This document shows positions 31,995 to 45,200 of a stretch of 64,000 nucleotides of DNA, in pieces. Under the pieces are notes generated by a model that did no database searches, had not been told where the DNA came from, and worked only from the letters and a program-made list of their open reading frames with translations. Within the stretch, counting starts at the first letter, position 1; each line of letters opens with the position of its first letter. Source of the stretch: Brachypodium distachyon (taxonomy: Eukaryota; Streptophyta; Magnoliopsida; Poales; Poaceae); contig NC_016132.3 of assembly GCF_000005505.3 (NCBI RefSeq), forward strand, positions 8,680,001 to 8,744,000, read 5' to 3'. Made by a program: the position numbers and the translations under genes.

Positions 31995-34900
31995 TCAGCC
32001 TTCACCCCAGACGAGCTTGAAGATGTTTCGGCTAGCACCTCCGTTCACCATCTTGCTCTTCTTCTTCAACATCTCTTCTTGGGCACGGGTATCTCCATCC
32101 TTATAAACATTAAATAAGAATAAGTTCAGTTCTCGCAAAAAATAAAATAAGAATAAGTTCAGTAACAAGGGATATGGTATTTAGACTTTTGAGTACAAGA
32201 AAGTGTTGCAAGTGAAAATAACATTGAAGGATATGACTAATCATGAACATCTTACTAGACTAAAACTGGAAAAGGGAAAAGAGGACTCACAAGCATGGAG
32301 TATGCCTGAGCAAGTGAGAGAAGAGTCGGATAGAGCTCCGTAATGGCTAGTGCAGTTTGTTCTGTCACCTGTGGTACCTGCAATGCATGTGAAATCAATG
32401 AGGATGACTCTTGCATCAAATTACAGTATGAAATGCATAGGCAGCATAGCTTTGAAGGAGGCTTTTACTGAACATTTACCTGCATAAGTTGAACGGCAAA
32501 TATATCGCTCACGGTTATCTTCTTGAAGTCATAGCACTTATTCACAAACTCATCATAGGTCAAGCAAGCTCGAGAAGTGTTAGCACCATTAGAGAAGTTT
32601 TTGCTGTAGAAATCAATTATCGAAAGCGTGAGGTCGCAATATCTCCGTTCAGTATCAGAATACCCAGTGGTTCTCTGAACATCAAATCCTTCAAGAATCT
32701 CAGTGGTGAAGCAGCTGAAATAAAAGACATACAGTAGTTAAGAGGTCATAAAATTGACTAGCCCAAATATCCAGCTTATTAACTAACACATCTAGATGTA
32801 TTACACTATTAAGGAGCAGTAAAATGTAAAACAGCAAGAGAAGGTACTACTATGCAGGGAGAAACATGATCCATAAGGTGACATGAGCAGTGCACATACG
32901 CAGTTTTGATGCTCTCTGATGCATCCAAACGGTTTGGATCACCTTCCACCAGATATATCAGCTTCCTTAGCCCACATTTCTACAAGGTACAAGAAAGGAA
33001 AGCGTCAGATGGTAGTGTCGCTAAAATAAATAAAATCTGCTAGGGGAAGATAGGGAGCCCTGTGAATCCATAAATCCAATTATGGACAGAAAAATAAATT
33101 TTGTTATGGAACAATATCCCCTATCTAAATTCTGCACATACATTTGGCTAGCACAAGTTCTTGTCAAGATTTTGCTTGCCAATGATATGGTTAATGTTGG
33201 CAAGCAAAATGAACTAGAGTGGCCAGGTGGGCGTTAGTATGCAAAAAAAATTTTGGCAACCATCCAAACAAGTGACAAATTTATTGTCATGACCAAAATA
33301 TTGGTAAGGCAGATTTTGGGGCAAAACAAAACTTGCCAAGTGACCAACTGACCATGCCTTATCGCCCTCATTGCCCAGTGCCTACTATAGTTTGGGTACT
33401 CTTATACTTCTCATTTCAGGAAGACAAATAATTCAAAACAGTACATTTCCAAACTACACGTAATTCAGTATAACTATCAGAAAAAAAAGTACACATTTTA
33501 GTCTGCATTTCAGAACTACACATTTGAGGTTTTCATGATCATTTGATGGACAAATCTAATGCTACACAATTGCACCTAAATGTTGGTTGCTTGGACTACA
33601 CATATGATATACCAATACATGTGTCCCCAAGTTTTAATTTGGGTACCTTTTAATCTGTTATGAGTGTATATATTAGACGGACGGTTGGTATTTCATTTAT
33701 GAATTCTTCTGAGTTAATTTCCCATTTCCAAAACAACACTCATTTTGTCAAAACTAACAGAGAACATATTTCACAGAACAGCTAACAGTACAACTTATGG
33801 TTGCTGAATGAACGGTCTAACTTTTGGTCAGCCTAGTCAAAGCACCACATTGGCAGCTCAAACCAGCGAAAGCACCCACGAAACAGCCCAGTTTTGTAGT
33901 TCAGGGGTTTATTTGGACTTCGTTAACACTTGAGGGGGCTAAAATGGGCTTGTCACCAACTACAATGATAGGTGGGACCCACCTGACAGAATTTGTCTCA
34001 TATGGATCAATGGAAATGGGGTTTTATTGAAACATTGTAGCAAAGTATCTGAAGTTCAGTGAAGTGCAAACTTAGATGTGTTGTATTTTTGTAGTTATTC
34101 GAAAACATCCGTAGCTTTACGAAATTTACTCTGAAAAAATATCAGTCAGCCAAGACTTACTCAAGCAATATTGGACCACTATGGGCATGGCATGTGGACA
34201 TGACACAAGAGAAGTTTATTGAAACATCTTAGCAAAGTATCTGAAGTTATGCAAAGTTAAATGTGAAGTTCGTCTATAGTTATTCCAAAACAAGTGTAGC
34301 TTGAAGAAATTTACTCTGAACAATGTCATGTCAACTAAGGTTTGGTTCCAGCAACATTGGATCATTATGGGCATAGCATGTGGACATAACACAAGACAGG
34401 TCAAGAAGATGCAACTTCTTTAAGTAACACACTCGCCCAATTTAGGAATTCTGAACACAATTCAGCGTCAAGCCATCAGCTGTAGGATAGAATTGCGTAC
34501 ACCTAAAGTAAACATATTTTTAATATCTGATACAAGCCGCATCAATTTCTTGGACTACATTGTCACACATATGCCTCCTTACTATGCTGTCAAAAAATTC
34601 ATGATTTGACCATCAAATTTGTGCTACATGCCTACTTATGTCAATGGCTCATGCCTCATGGACAAAACAATGTCTTGAGTTGGCACAACTACCGATTGAG
34701 AATAACGTAAGAAACAAACATAGACCCCAAGACACAGAATTTGTTACTGCTTCATAAGTCATAAACTGAAAGCATAAGAAAAGGGGAAGTTAACATGAAT
34801 GGTTTGGCAATAACAATAACGCTAAACATAATCGTAGTAGTGAAGTAATAGTAATAGTGTTCAGGTGGTACCTTCAGCCTTAATTTCTGATCTCTGTATC

Positions 34901-37900
34901 TGCTGTCCTTAATTGAGCTAACCAAATCCGTGACATCTTTTCTTTCAACAATGAAATCAAGTACATATTCCGTGCGATGTTTTCTGTGACGGGCAATCCA
35001 AATAGCATCTCCAACAGGCAAGCGTTTCATCTGGTTGACATGATTCAAACAGAAGGATCAATACACATTATTCAAACAGAAGGATCAATACACATTCTCA
35101 AGCACAATTACCGGAACAGTTCAAATTATGCAGAATATATTTGCAAAATGATTTTTAGTTCACTTGAAATGAAGACAAGGTAAGCATCTCCTCTACCTTT
35201 TTATGTTAAACAATGAGAACATGTTACATGCTGAAAGTGTACAAGTATCATTCTACAGATTGCAATATCATCTCCAATTCTAGGCACTGATGCTATACGC
35301 GCTTATCCCCTTGAATACAAGCAATCAAACACTGTAGGTAGCAAGCATCAGGACAACTGGGGCAGAGAGCACATATATTAGTCAAGTAATCTAGCAGTAC
35401 AAGAAAATATCAGATGTTCCCTTTGCTCACAAAATAAGTGACATCTGTCTCATTTGCATGCTCTGCAAACTGGCACTCTGATCACCACTGTGAGCTACAA
35501 TTGTAATACATCTATAGAACCTGATAAGTGATAAGAGCACGGGCAAGGTCTGGTGCAAAAAGTGGTGGAGCTAGTCGGGTCATAGAGCACAGAAAAAGTC
35601 TAACTGCTACCGTGCAGAGTACTGTTTGCCCAAGAAATTAGCTGGTTAAAATCATGAGTCCTAATTCCTGCTATAATTTCAATAGAGTTTCGCCTCTGGA
35701 GCAGCTTGGGCTCTGCCAGGCAGTGGAAATCACGTATCCAGCATTTCACCAGGGAAATGCTCAAGCATGATATGTTGATTCTGCCAAATACCAACTTTGT
35801 GTGCTGAGTATATTACATGCAATACATATTTAGCATACAAGCCACCCATTGGAATGTACTTCTGCTTTACATTAGGTCGATATGTGCTTATGAGTACCAA
35901 AGGAAGTTGGTTTGGTGTTTTAAATCATGTAAATAATATGTCCTGCTCTTGTTCGTGTAAATAACAAACAGACACGTCAATCCCTTTCTTCTAGAGTTTT
36001 TGAACTGACAGAACCGCAATCTGAGACATGCTGACACATCTCATGAAATCTTTATGGATTTAACTTCAATTAAACTATGTTGACATGATGTCAAAAATAT
36101 TTAGCAGTGAAGTTGGTGATCTGAGACATGTACATGATTAAAAAAATGGCATGAGGTGAATCCCCTTAGTACTCCTTAATTAAGAAGAATGAGGCCCAAG
36201 GATGCGACCACAGAGGGTCGGTCCTGGGCTGGACATGTACAAGGATAATAACCAAGGAGAAGAACCAAAATGAGTATAAGCAGGAGCATAGGGAGAGGGA
36301 GTAAGATGATGAAGAGTTCACATGACTCTCAATCAGACTAACCTCGACAGGCAAATGAAACTTTGAATGTACGTCAACTACTCTTTCGAAACGGGACCTG
36401 CACAACATGGTAAGAATGAAACTGCATGTGGGGAGATCATAAGCAACGGGTTAAACATGTAACCCACAGAATTTCACTAGTGAGAAGTAAAACAAATACA
36501 AAGCTGTCTTACTCGAATTGGTATGGGGACAAAAGTTGAACAAATGTGGAAAAAATTATAGCTCCCAATTATTGTAGCATAGTTTTATTCACATAAACCA
36601 AAGGAAAAAACTAAGCTTCATTGGTACCATGTTCAATTCATTTTAGTAATCCGACATTTCTACAAGAAAAGTGCAGAAATTATCAATCTGTTTCCTTGAA
36701 ATTGCATAATTATATAAATACAAAATGTCAAACTTAAAAGGTACACACTGGAATGCACCAAATATAAACAGAAAACGGTAAATTCTAAGTAATACTCCCT
36801 ATGACCACAAGCGTAGGCCATTTAGTCATGCACAAGAACTATGTAATAGCCTTAATGACCATCATGTCTTTATCTTGCTCCTGTGTGCTCTCATTATTAT
36901 TTCATTTCCTATGTTCACTCTCCGGGAGGAGCATTGGGAAGCAGATCCGCTTATTTATGAGAGTAAAGGTCATCGCTTAAAGGGAACATTGGAGGGAAAA
37001 GTGCCTAGAAATTGAAAATGACCCACATTCATGGACAAATGAGATGGCTAAGGTGACAGACATTTCTGGACAGAGGAGTAGATGATAATATGAAGCCAAA
37101 GTGTCTTCAGTTACAGGAAAGGAAAATTAAGTAAGTGTCACAACATGCTCAAATGGAATCTTGATAAGTAGTATTTGAAAAAACATTAGTGGCAGAACAA
37201 TTATTATATCTAATGATCAGAATGCCATCGGCTATCTTGCAAATCAGTGGGAAAGAGAGAACAACAGATGCTGCAAATACTTAATTGCCATAATGGAGCA
37301 CTGAGAGAAAACCAATATTCAAAATCTTGAGGCTTGCACCAGGGCAGTCATAAATATTTTGTGACCTAACCATTAGTATAACCCTAGTATTTTACATATT
37401 TGCAGCAAAAGGCATAAATTTGAATTTTGCACATTGGTTAAACTGAGAAGCTCAAGATCACACTTTAAAAAAACAGATATATATTACTAGAATAGAAGAT
37501 GCAATAATTCTTGAGTGAGTAGATGTAATCATACAAACCCGATATTTTCACGGTCATCCAATATGAACACAACTTCATAAGCATCAAGAAATTTTTCATT
37601 GGATTGACCAGGTGGCATAGCTAGTATAGAATTATCCACATGTGTAGCATCCTTGTCTAGCATATTGAATCCGGCAGAACCCTAGCAAATGGAAAATAAA
37701 TATAGCCGTATGTTCCATTTAAAAAAAAGTAACATTAAAGATCCCCTAAAAGAGTTAAATTTAACATTATTACTCACTTCAGAATTGTAACTGAGTTGCT
37801 CTTTACTGGTCAACTTTATCAATTCTTGAGATGCAGTAGCAGCATTGTGGAGAACAAGTTCAGGAGTCTGGCCAGCAACAGGTCTGCTTGGTCTACTAAT

Positions 37901-40900
37901 AGTCACAGGAGGTCCCAATGGTGTTTCAGCAACAGAAAAACCCATTGAAAGATGATCTGAGTTGCGATGCCGATATGCAGTACATGTGTTGAGACCATTG
38001 CTTGTCATTAAAGATCCTGAAGGATCCTCCATTTCAAGCTGTGAGAGACAATTATGAGCAGCGCTTTTACCTTCTTCAGTTAGCATATACCTACACATTT
38101 ACACAAACTAATATAGTAAGTCCCAGAATATGCTTGGCATCTCAAAATCACATGCATGCTTAATAATCCTTCCTTTCTTGAGTATGTGATGATTTATCCC
38201 TCTTCATTAAGTCACATATTACTCTTGAGTCGAGTGTATTATTCTGGTCCATAGTACTAAATGACATTGGAAATTGCTAAAAGGGAAAGGTATACTAGGA
38301 AAAAAATCGTGCACTTAACAAAGTCCATTTCTTCAGTAAAATATCATTTTTGTCAAACTAACCAACAGGAGAAACTATAAAATAGAAATTTTACATGGCA
38401 AAATTTTAATTAGCACATGATCCATGCATCAATCTACCAAAAAAACAAACTTGACCAACCTTCTGAACCAAACCCAGAACAGAAGATGTGTATAAGGGAT
38501 TTGTGTCTAGTGATGCTAAACTTATTGCGAGGTCAAAAGTCAAATAAACTAATGCAAATTGCAGTTATGCTTACATATACAATCACTTGAGAACATTTTG
38601 ATGAAAGGAGTCAAATTCATGAATACAAATAAATTAGCTCCCATATCTATTAATCCTTAACAACATTCAGTTTTATACAGAAAAAAGTCACCAATTAGTA
38701 AGCTCTAATGTTACGCGTGACTCTGAATGTCAGGGAGTTGATCAAGAAGTAATAAAAATAAATCTAACCATGTGACACAACAATGTCCATACCAATCCAA
38801 CGGTGACAAAATCTGACTTCATTTTAAGAAAACAAGGTAACTTATGAATAGAAAAACTATAAAAAATAATCATATTACATATTTGAAGACCCCAAAATAA
38901 GATGGTGGAGAGATAGGCAGATAGCCCCACTTGTCAGCAAGTTAATTCTGGTGGCTGGGGGGTGGGTGGCAGACGGTCAATCACTACCAACTCTAAATAT
39001 TTATAGGACAAAAGACTATAAAGAAAATGCAATGGCCAATATCAGAGCCAGAATTAGTACATATAAGCCGAACATGGTTAGGAAATTCTTTGGGTCTATC
39101 CCTCTAGAATTTGTTTTATCTTAAGTTTGATGAAAAAGCTATGGTGGGTCAGACATCCCATACCCTAAATATAACCTGTAGTAATTATATACATCGAAGA
39201 GCAACGACAGAGTTAGCTTATACACGGAGATATAGTACATTACTTTTTACCCAACTTTTTAACAACCAGCCCTCTCGATATCAGCGTCTGTGGAATCTGG
39301 CTCCATCCAGTGCCCCTGGAAAACCGAGATTTTGCATTATTTCTCTCTATACTGATCATAATGCTAAGTACCAAAAGCAACCGAAATCAGGAATTGTATG
39401 AAATCACTGTGAAACTGTACCCAGTTGCTTTTTGCAACAGACCACTGGCTTCAGCGGCATCAATAATCTCTTTATTCTCCATAGAAATCTTGTCACGCAT
39501 CATTTCCCTGGCAGCAAACCAAATGTAAGTGTAAGTGTATCTTGCAGATTCAGGTATCATTTCCTATTTCATGTGATCAGATCGTCTCCATTGCCCTAAG
39601 CTACATAATATTATTGTTTGGAGAACTAAAAAGTTAAGGTAAAATAGATCCCAAGGAAATCATACCTATAGAGGGTAATCAGTATCACATAAGCAGCAGA
39701 ATTTTTCTTTGGTGCATAATGCTCCGGTTCTCTTCTTTTGTTCCCTGTAGCGATCTGTAAGATTGAATAGACGAAATCTTTTCGGCATGACCCCCCACCC
39801 GAAGGACAAAGGAAAGGGTGGGGTAATGGAGTGAAAAGTACAAGCACAAAAACAATTACCCTTTTTGCCAGCTTCTTTGGTTCTTGAAGGAGATAAATCT
39901 GTGCTGGACTCTGGAAAGGACCCTTTGATGAGACGAATGACCCATGGTCCAACACCCCTGACAATAATAAGGGAACAACGATAAATTCATGGTTTGAAAG
40001 CAGAATAAAATGGAAATTATGTGGATTACCAGTGGGCTATCTTATAATAATAAAAGAATAAGAAGCCACTGCATTGATCAAACTCATTAAGATAATGTAA
40101 AGTTTCTGAACAATTTTCTTCAATCTAGAGCGCAGCTAGATATACTTCATACACCTATGTAATGGAAAGGTAATTCCATCTCCCAATTGAACTCAGGAAG
40201 AAAAAGGTGCAAACTAATAAATCATCCACATTAACCCAAATTAAAGCCATACTGTTAGAGCAATTGTCTCGTTATCAACCTAGAAGCAAAAAAAATGAAA
40301 TAAATGGGAAATCTTTGCCTATTTCATTGATAAAGCAGGATAAATTCCAAGTTGAGTTGTAAACCAGAGTGTGGCGTATACACTGACCATAAACAGCTAC
40401 ATATGAACCAAACTATCTATTACCTATGACCAGGCTAACAGCTCTCAAAAAATAGGTCTGACCAAAAATTGGGTTTACCATCCACATTGCAGGAAATGGA
40501 TCGCTTTGCAGTATAGTGAGTTAACATATCAAGATAAAAATTTATGGTTCACAGACGAGATGTCAAATAAACTAGCAGGGACATGCATACCGGCACAGTT
40601 CACAGAGACTCAAATATCTCTAATTAAATAACATATCCACCATCTTTTTTCTGTTATCTTTGGACAGTGGAACCCGGGCGCATATGTCATAAGGGAAAAG
40701 AATTAACAAATCCACCAACCAAATTCAAATCCCTGATGTTTGAGGCAAACAAACTGGAGTATCTACAGGCCAAGATTGCAAGACACCTTTTCTTTTCCTA
40801 CATTATTCGACAGCTATAAGGCACCAGAACAAACCTGATTTCCGTCTATTTACAGTTCGCAAGAACTCCAACCAGATCCAAAGATTGAGACAAGAAAATT

Positions 40901-41183
40901 CATCAAGAATCTAGCCTAACTGCAAGATGCATCCCAACAAAGAAAACCAAAGAAACAGTGGAGACGTGCGGAAAGATGGATACTTGACATTCAAAAGGTC
41001 CTTGAGGGTCCGGATGGGTTCCTTAGCGGCACAGACGTTGCGGTACGCGTTGGCGAGCGTGTGGCAGTGGTTCTCCGGGACACCCTTCTCCAGAATCGAC
41101 CGCCGCTTCTCCAGGATGATGCGCGCAACCTCCTCGTTCTCCGGGAGACGCACCGCGAGCTGCTTCGGCGTCGGCGGCGCCAT
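31995..41183 (-). CDS. MUS81: Crossover junction endonuclease MUS81
   Basis: Thirteen coding exons in transcription order: 41183-40984, 39957-39860, 39744-39666, 39507-39421, 39315-39244, 38090-37778, 37681-37539, 36397-36343, 35030-34872, 32979-32900, 32714-32480, 32377-32291 and 32099-31995. Every junction keeps frame; the product is 570 residues. It is the catalytic subunit of the MUS81-EME1 structure-specific nuclease that resolves recombination and stalled-fork intermediates in the nucleus. The N-terminal helix-hairpin-helix region (AYRNVCAAKEPIRTLKDLLNVKGVG) is followed by a winged-helix-like segment (GWSQIPQTLISRGLVVKK). The XPF-type nuclease domain has LDDRE (324-328) and ERKDVTD (378-384), the metal-binding catalytic signature. 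The C-terminus ends NIFKLVWGEG. A protein of about 570 residues is somewhat shorter than the Arabidopsis one as I recall it; a small unrecognised exon cannot be excluded. Confidence 0.92.
32112..32163. repeat. A-tailed micro-insertion with 19-bp duplication (MUS81 intron 12)
   Basis: aaataagaataagttcagt is perfectly repeated at 32112-32130 and 32145-32163, around TCTCGCAAAAAATA. The insert starts with nearly the same word (CTCGC plus A's) as the inverted insert at 12516-12537. Confidence 0.65.
34026..34400. repeat. Tandem duplication of about 190 bp in MUS81 intron 9
   Basis: Two diverged units (34026-34217 and 34218-34400) each start attgaaacat-ttagcaaagt and end near tgtggacat-acacaaga. 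The sequence is non-coding and lies inside the 1.9-kb intron between exons 9 and 10. Confidence 0.7.
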
Positions 41184-42200
41184 CTGCAAGGTGTCGAAGG
41201 TATTGTGGATTGGTACGGAGGAACCGAGAGAGGTTGCCGGATTGGGGGCTAGGTTTCAGGGTGGGGAAGTACCTGGAGCACTGGATCGTCGAGACCTCGG
41301 GAATGGGGGAGCGGCGCGATGGCGTGGGCGCTCGTCGTCGCCTAGGCTGGTCGCATGCCGCCGGGCTAGGGCTTGATTTTGAACTTGGTTGGGGATTATT
41401 TGGGGATCGGGTTGAACTTACAGCAGGGGCGGGAGGAGTATTATTACAACCTCACAAGTACACAACGGTCGCAATTTGAACGATGATACGAAATCACGGG
41501 CTTATATTTGCTTACAAGACCAAGGCCTACGAGGGGTTGCATCGTAGATATTCGTGTAAGACCTTCTTTTAACAAAATTAAAATTTAAAAAAAACTGTAC
41601 ATATCTGCCTTCAAATGATTAAGGAAAATGTACACACAAATATACACAGGGATGGAGAACACAGACATCCACCAACTAATAAAAAAGACAATGCAAAAAT
41701 AAAAACTGCATATGTTCCTTGAGGCTTGGAGGTTGTGCCTCCGCAAACAATATATCCAAACAACATAAAGGCCATCCAACATCATAAAAGACAAACCTTG
41801 GAATAAGAGTAGTCCCTTGCTAAAAGATGTTTTTGGGCTGCAACATTCACCAACTCTACATCGTCTTCTTCCATCGGCAGGTGGCAGGAACCACAACCAA
41901 AAATCCGCTCACCGCGCTAGCTCCGCTTCGGATCTAGGCGAAAGGTATTCAGCTGAATTCAGAATTGTATTCTTATTGACGACATGATAGATTGACACAA
42001 GGTCCACGAAAGGTTGAATAACTGTTGTGAAATGGAAAGGTTAAACCGCAAAATACTCTCTCAATCTAAATTGTTTGGCACTTTTAAGTAATTATTTTGA
42101 TTTTACTGCCAGTAACAATGTCTTGTATACTGCAAGAAGACATGAACATCGACTCAATTCCATGCAATATCAAACAGACCAAACCGTAAAGAATTAATTC
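41184..42200. other. MUS81 promoter and BAT1-like 3' flank
   Basis: GC-rich MUS81 5' UTR and promoter to about 41470, then AT-rich DNA up to the stop codon of the permease gene. No extra gene or complete element was seen. Confidence 0.5.
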
Positions 42201-45200
42201 CTACAATTCGACATTGGTGATCGGCCCTTGAAACCAGAACCGGGCATGGACCACCCATGCGACCATGCTGAGCAGCAACACGCCTCCAACGGCCACGGGT
42301 GTGTAGTTGAAGTTGTCCTTGGCAACCGGATACGCTACAGGCAGTGAGAAGAGAACGGTGAGAAAAGCCACCCATAGCACCGCTGCCCAGCCGACCGCTA
42401 CTCCGTAACGGCCCAGGTAGAATGGCCCCGGCACAAATGACCTTCGTGCCGTTGTCACGCGGAAGAAGATGGGTAGCGCGTAGGCGATATACTGTCCAAG
42501 TGTTGCAATCGACACCATCGCCTGGAACGCCACCTGGCTCCCCAACGACTGCATACCACATAGTACAATGTCAATCTTCTAGTGACATGTAACATAACAA
42601 TTGGGTGTTTGTTTAGTTGGACGGCAAATTAGGACGACATGAGCACGCACCGTGAGAGCCATGACGAAGGCGACTACCACAGAGAGCCAGACAACATTGA
42701 GGGGCACCTCGTTCTGGCTGACGCGATGCCACACGTGGGAGAATGGCATTGCCCTGTCCCTCGAGAAGGCATATCCCATCCTTTTGTATGGTACAAAATT
42801 GCAAGTTAGATGTCATTTAACTTAGAATCAACCTCTTTTGTGAAAGAAGTCACTATACAAACCTTGAATTGCTAGCGATGCAGGCGACGCCAGCGAGAAA
42901 TATGCCGACAGCGACAATCCCAACGCAGACAAGACCCCCAACACCGCTACCGTACCTCTTGTCGAAGGAGGTGTACAGAGCTTGAGCAACGGCATAGCCA
43001 CCGGCGTCGTTGTCGGGACTCAAAAGGTATGGTATGTCTGTCACGATCGACGTGAGGGCCACTAAGAAAATCCAGCCGAACATGGTCGACAGAGCCACGG
43101 AAGTGATGATCCCGATTGGGCCACTCCAATCCGCATTTTTCGTTTCTTCGATCTGCACATATATTAGTAACCATTCATAGAGTTCTATCACATCTTCGGG
43201 CGCGCACGCACGCACATCGTTAGTATGTAGCTACATAGGACCAACATTAATTGGGTCTGTCTACATCCCATTTCTATGTTGGTTGTGTAAGTGTCCCATC
43301 AATCGCGTAATTAGTCTCTTTTTAGGGAAATTACGTGATGATTTCTCCGTTGTTTAATACCGAGATAAAAAAATACAGCAGAAGCATCGAAAGCCCGATG
43401 AATACTATGTGTGACTGTTAATAGTTAAGAGTCAGCTAAACACAATTAGTGATACCATAAAAGAAATATGAACCTATAGAAAAGGAACAGGAATCAGAAA
43501 GTTCCATTGTTAACACTAGTATTTTGGAGATTCCTTTTTATGAACACTACATCAACCATCATGGAACAAAATATTTAGAGAAGTGCAACAAAATTCTGGG
43601 ACCCAGTTGCACATATATTATTTCGTAACTACAGAACGTGCTATTAGCCTAAAAATAGGGGTCTACACAAAATTAGAATAAAAAAGTGTTGAAGTTACAA
43701 AGCATATTTTTTAGATTCTTTTTTTATATATAAAAACCCACGCCAAAAATACAAAAGAATGGGAAAATGCCCAATAAATCCTAGGACCCCCAGTTGCACA
43801 TTTCTAACATTATAGTTTTACATAAACTATCTATACTAGTGGTATCCTTAAAGTCTTTCTGTAAAACTCCAATTGTCCATACAAAATAAGGATCAAAATT
43901 TTAGAGCTACATAAATTATTTTTGGTGATATTTCATGCACACATAAAGCATCAGAGCAACCAAACAGAAATATAAAAAAGAAAAATGAGAAAAAAAATGC
44001 AATCTTAATCTTCAGAAAGTGGAATCTTACTCCACTTGCACACTCATATATGTAGACTTGTGCAAATATTGTTTGTGCAATTTTGATCTTGGAATCTGCA
44101 AGTGGTCCGCACCAAATAGGGATCCATGGAAAAATGATAACTTAATATTTTTTGTAAAAAAATAATTAATTTGGGGTTGATTTTTTTTTAAAGTTGTTCG
44201 ACCATCTGTCAAATAAAGCACACAATGTAAGATTGGCGCGAATCTTGGCGTTGATTTGGACGTCTTCTAGAGTTAACTGAGAAATAGCAATTCCAAGAAA
44301 AGCTATCGCTGCATCAAAACTGATAGGAAAAACAACATGAATCATAAAAGACGCATGCTCAAACAAAAATGGGTCGTTACTATTGATGGTACAGAAAATA
44401 TGGATCGTAATTGTCGATGACATGAGTTAGGATGGGCTTCCACAACAACTATTTCTTAGTGTAAACACACTCATGCAAAAGACTCACATATGCAAAAGAA
44501 AATAGATGCTTCATCATATACAAAATCCAACAGTTAATACAACACAAAACATGTGTATAGCTTATACATCCTATGGTATCTCCCATAAAAACATTCAGGC
44601 ATCAGATAAAAAGGGCCACGTATATAACTTTCTGAAAGTGCATGGAAAATAAAATAACAAATGTGATAAATGAGAAAAAAAATTAAAAGCACCCATATAA
44701 ACCAAGCAGCAATCACTAGTGACAATAAAAGTAGTACTCAGTTAACTAGAGATAGAGAAACATAGACAAAACACATGCACAACAATTAGATCTAACCAAA
44801 ATCAAACATACAACTTTCATTTTTTTTTAAACCCTAAACTATCCTAACCTTCTGTGATGTATACAAGAGGACTGAAAATATTACGGAAAAAAAAACCCCA
44901 CTATCGACACATCATGCTAAAGGCCAACACACACCAGCGACCCACACCCTGGCCAAAGAGAAATGTCCACCTCTAGTCGCCCATATTGGTCTGTTCATGG
45001 ACAAGAAATAGCAGGAAAAAAAGGAACTCACACAAAATATTGGCACACCATCCAACGATCAAATAGCAATTCTGATATTAGTCGGGACATCATGAGCATC
45101 AACGTGCGTACCATGTGAGCAGATGCATCGTAGCCGAGCAGAGAGTATTGGCTTGTCAGAAGGCCTAGAGCTAGGATATAAGACTTGCCATGGATCCTCA

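Noticed and set aside
31615..32106. Plus-strand 163-codon frame overlapping the MUS81 last exon
   Set aside because: It overlaps the MUS81 C-terminus on the opposite strand and has no family features.
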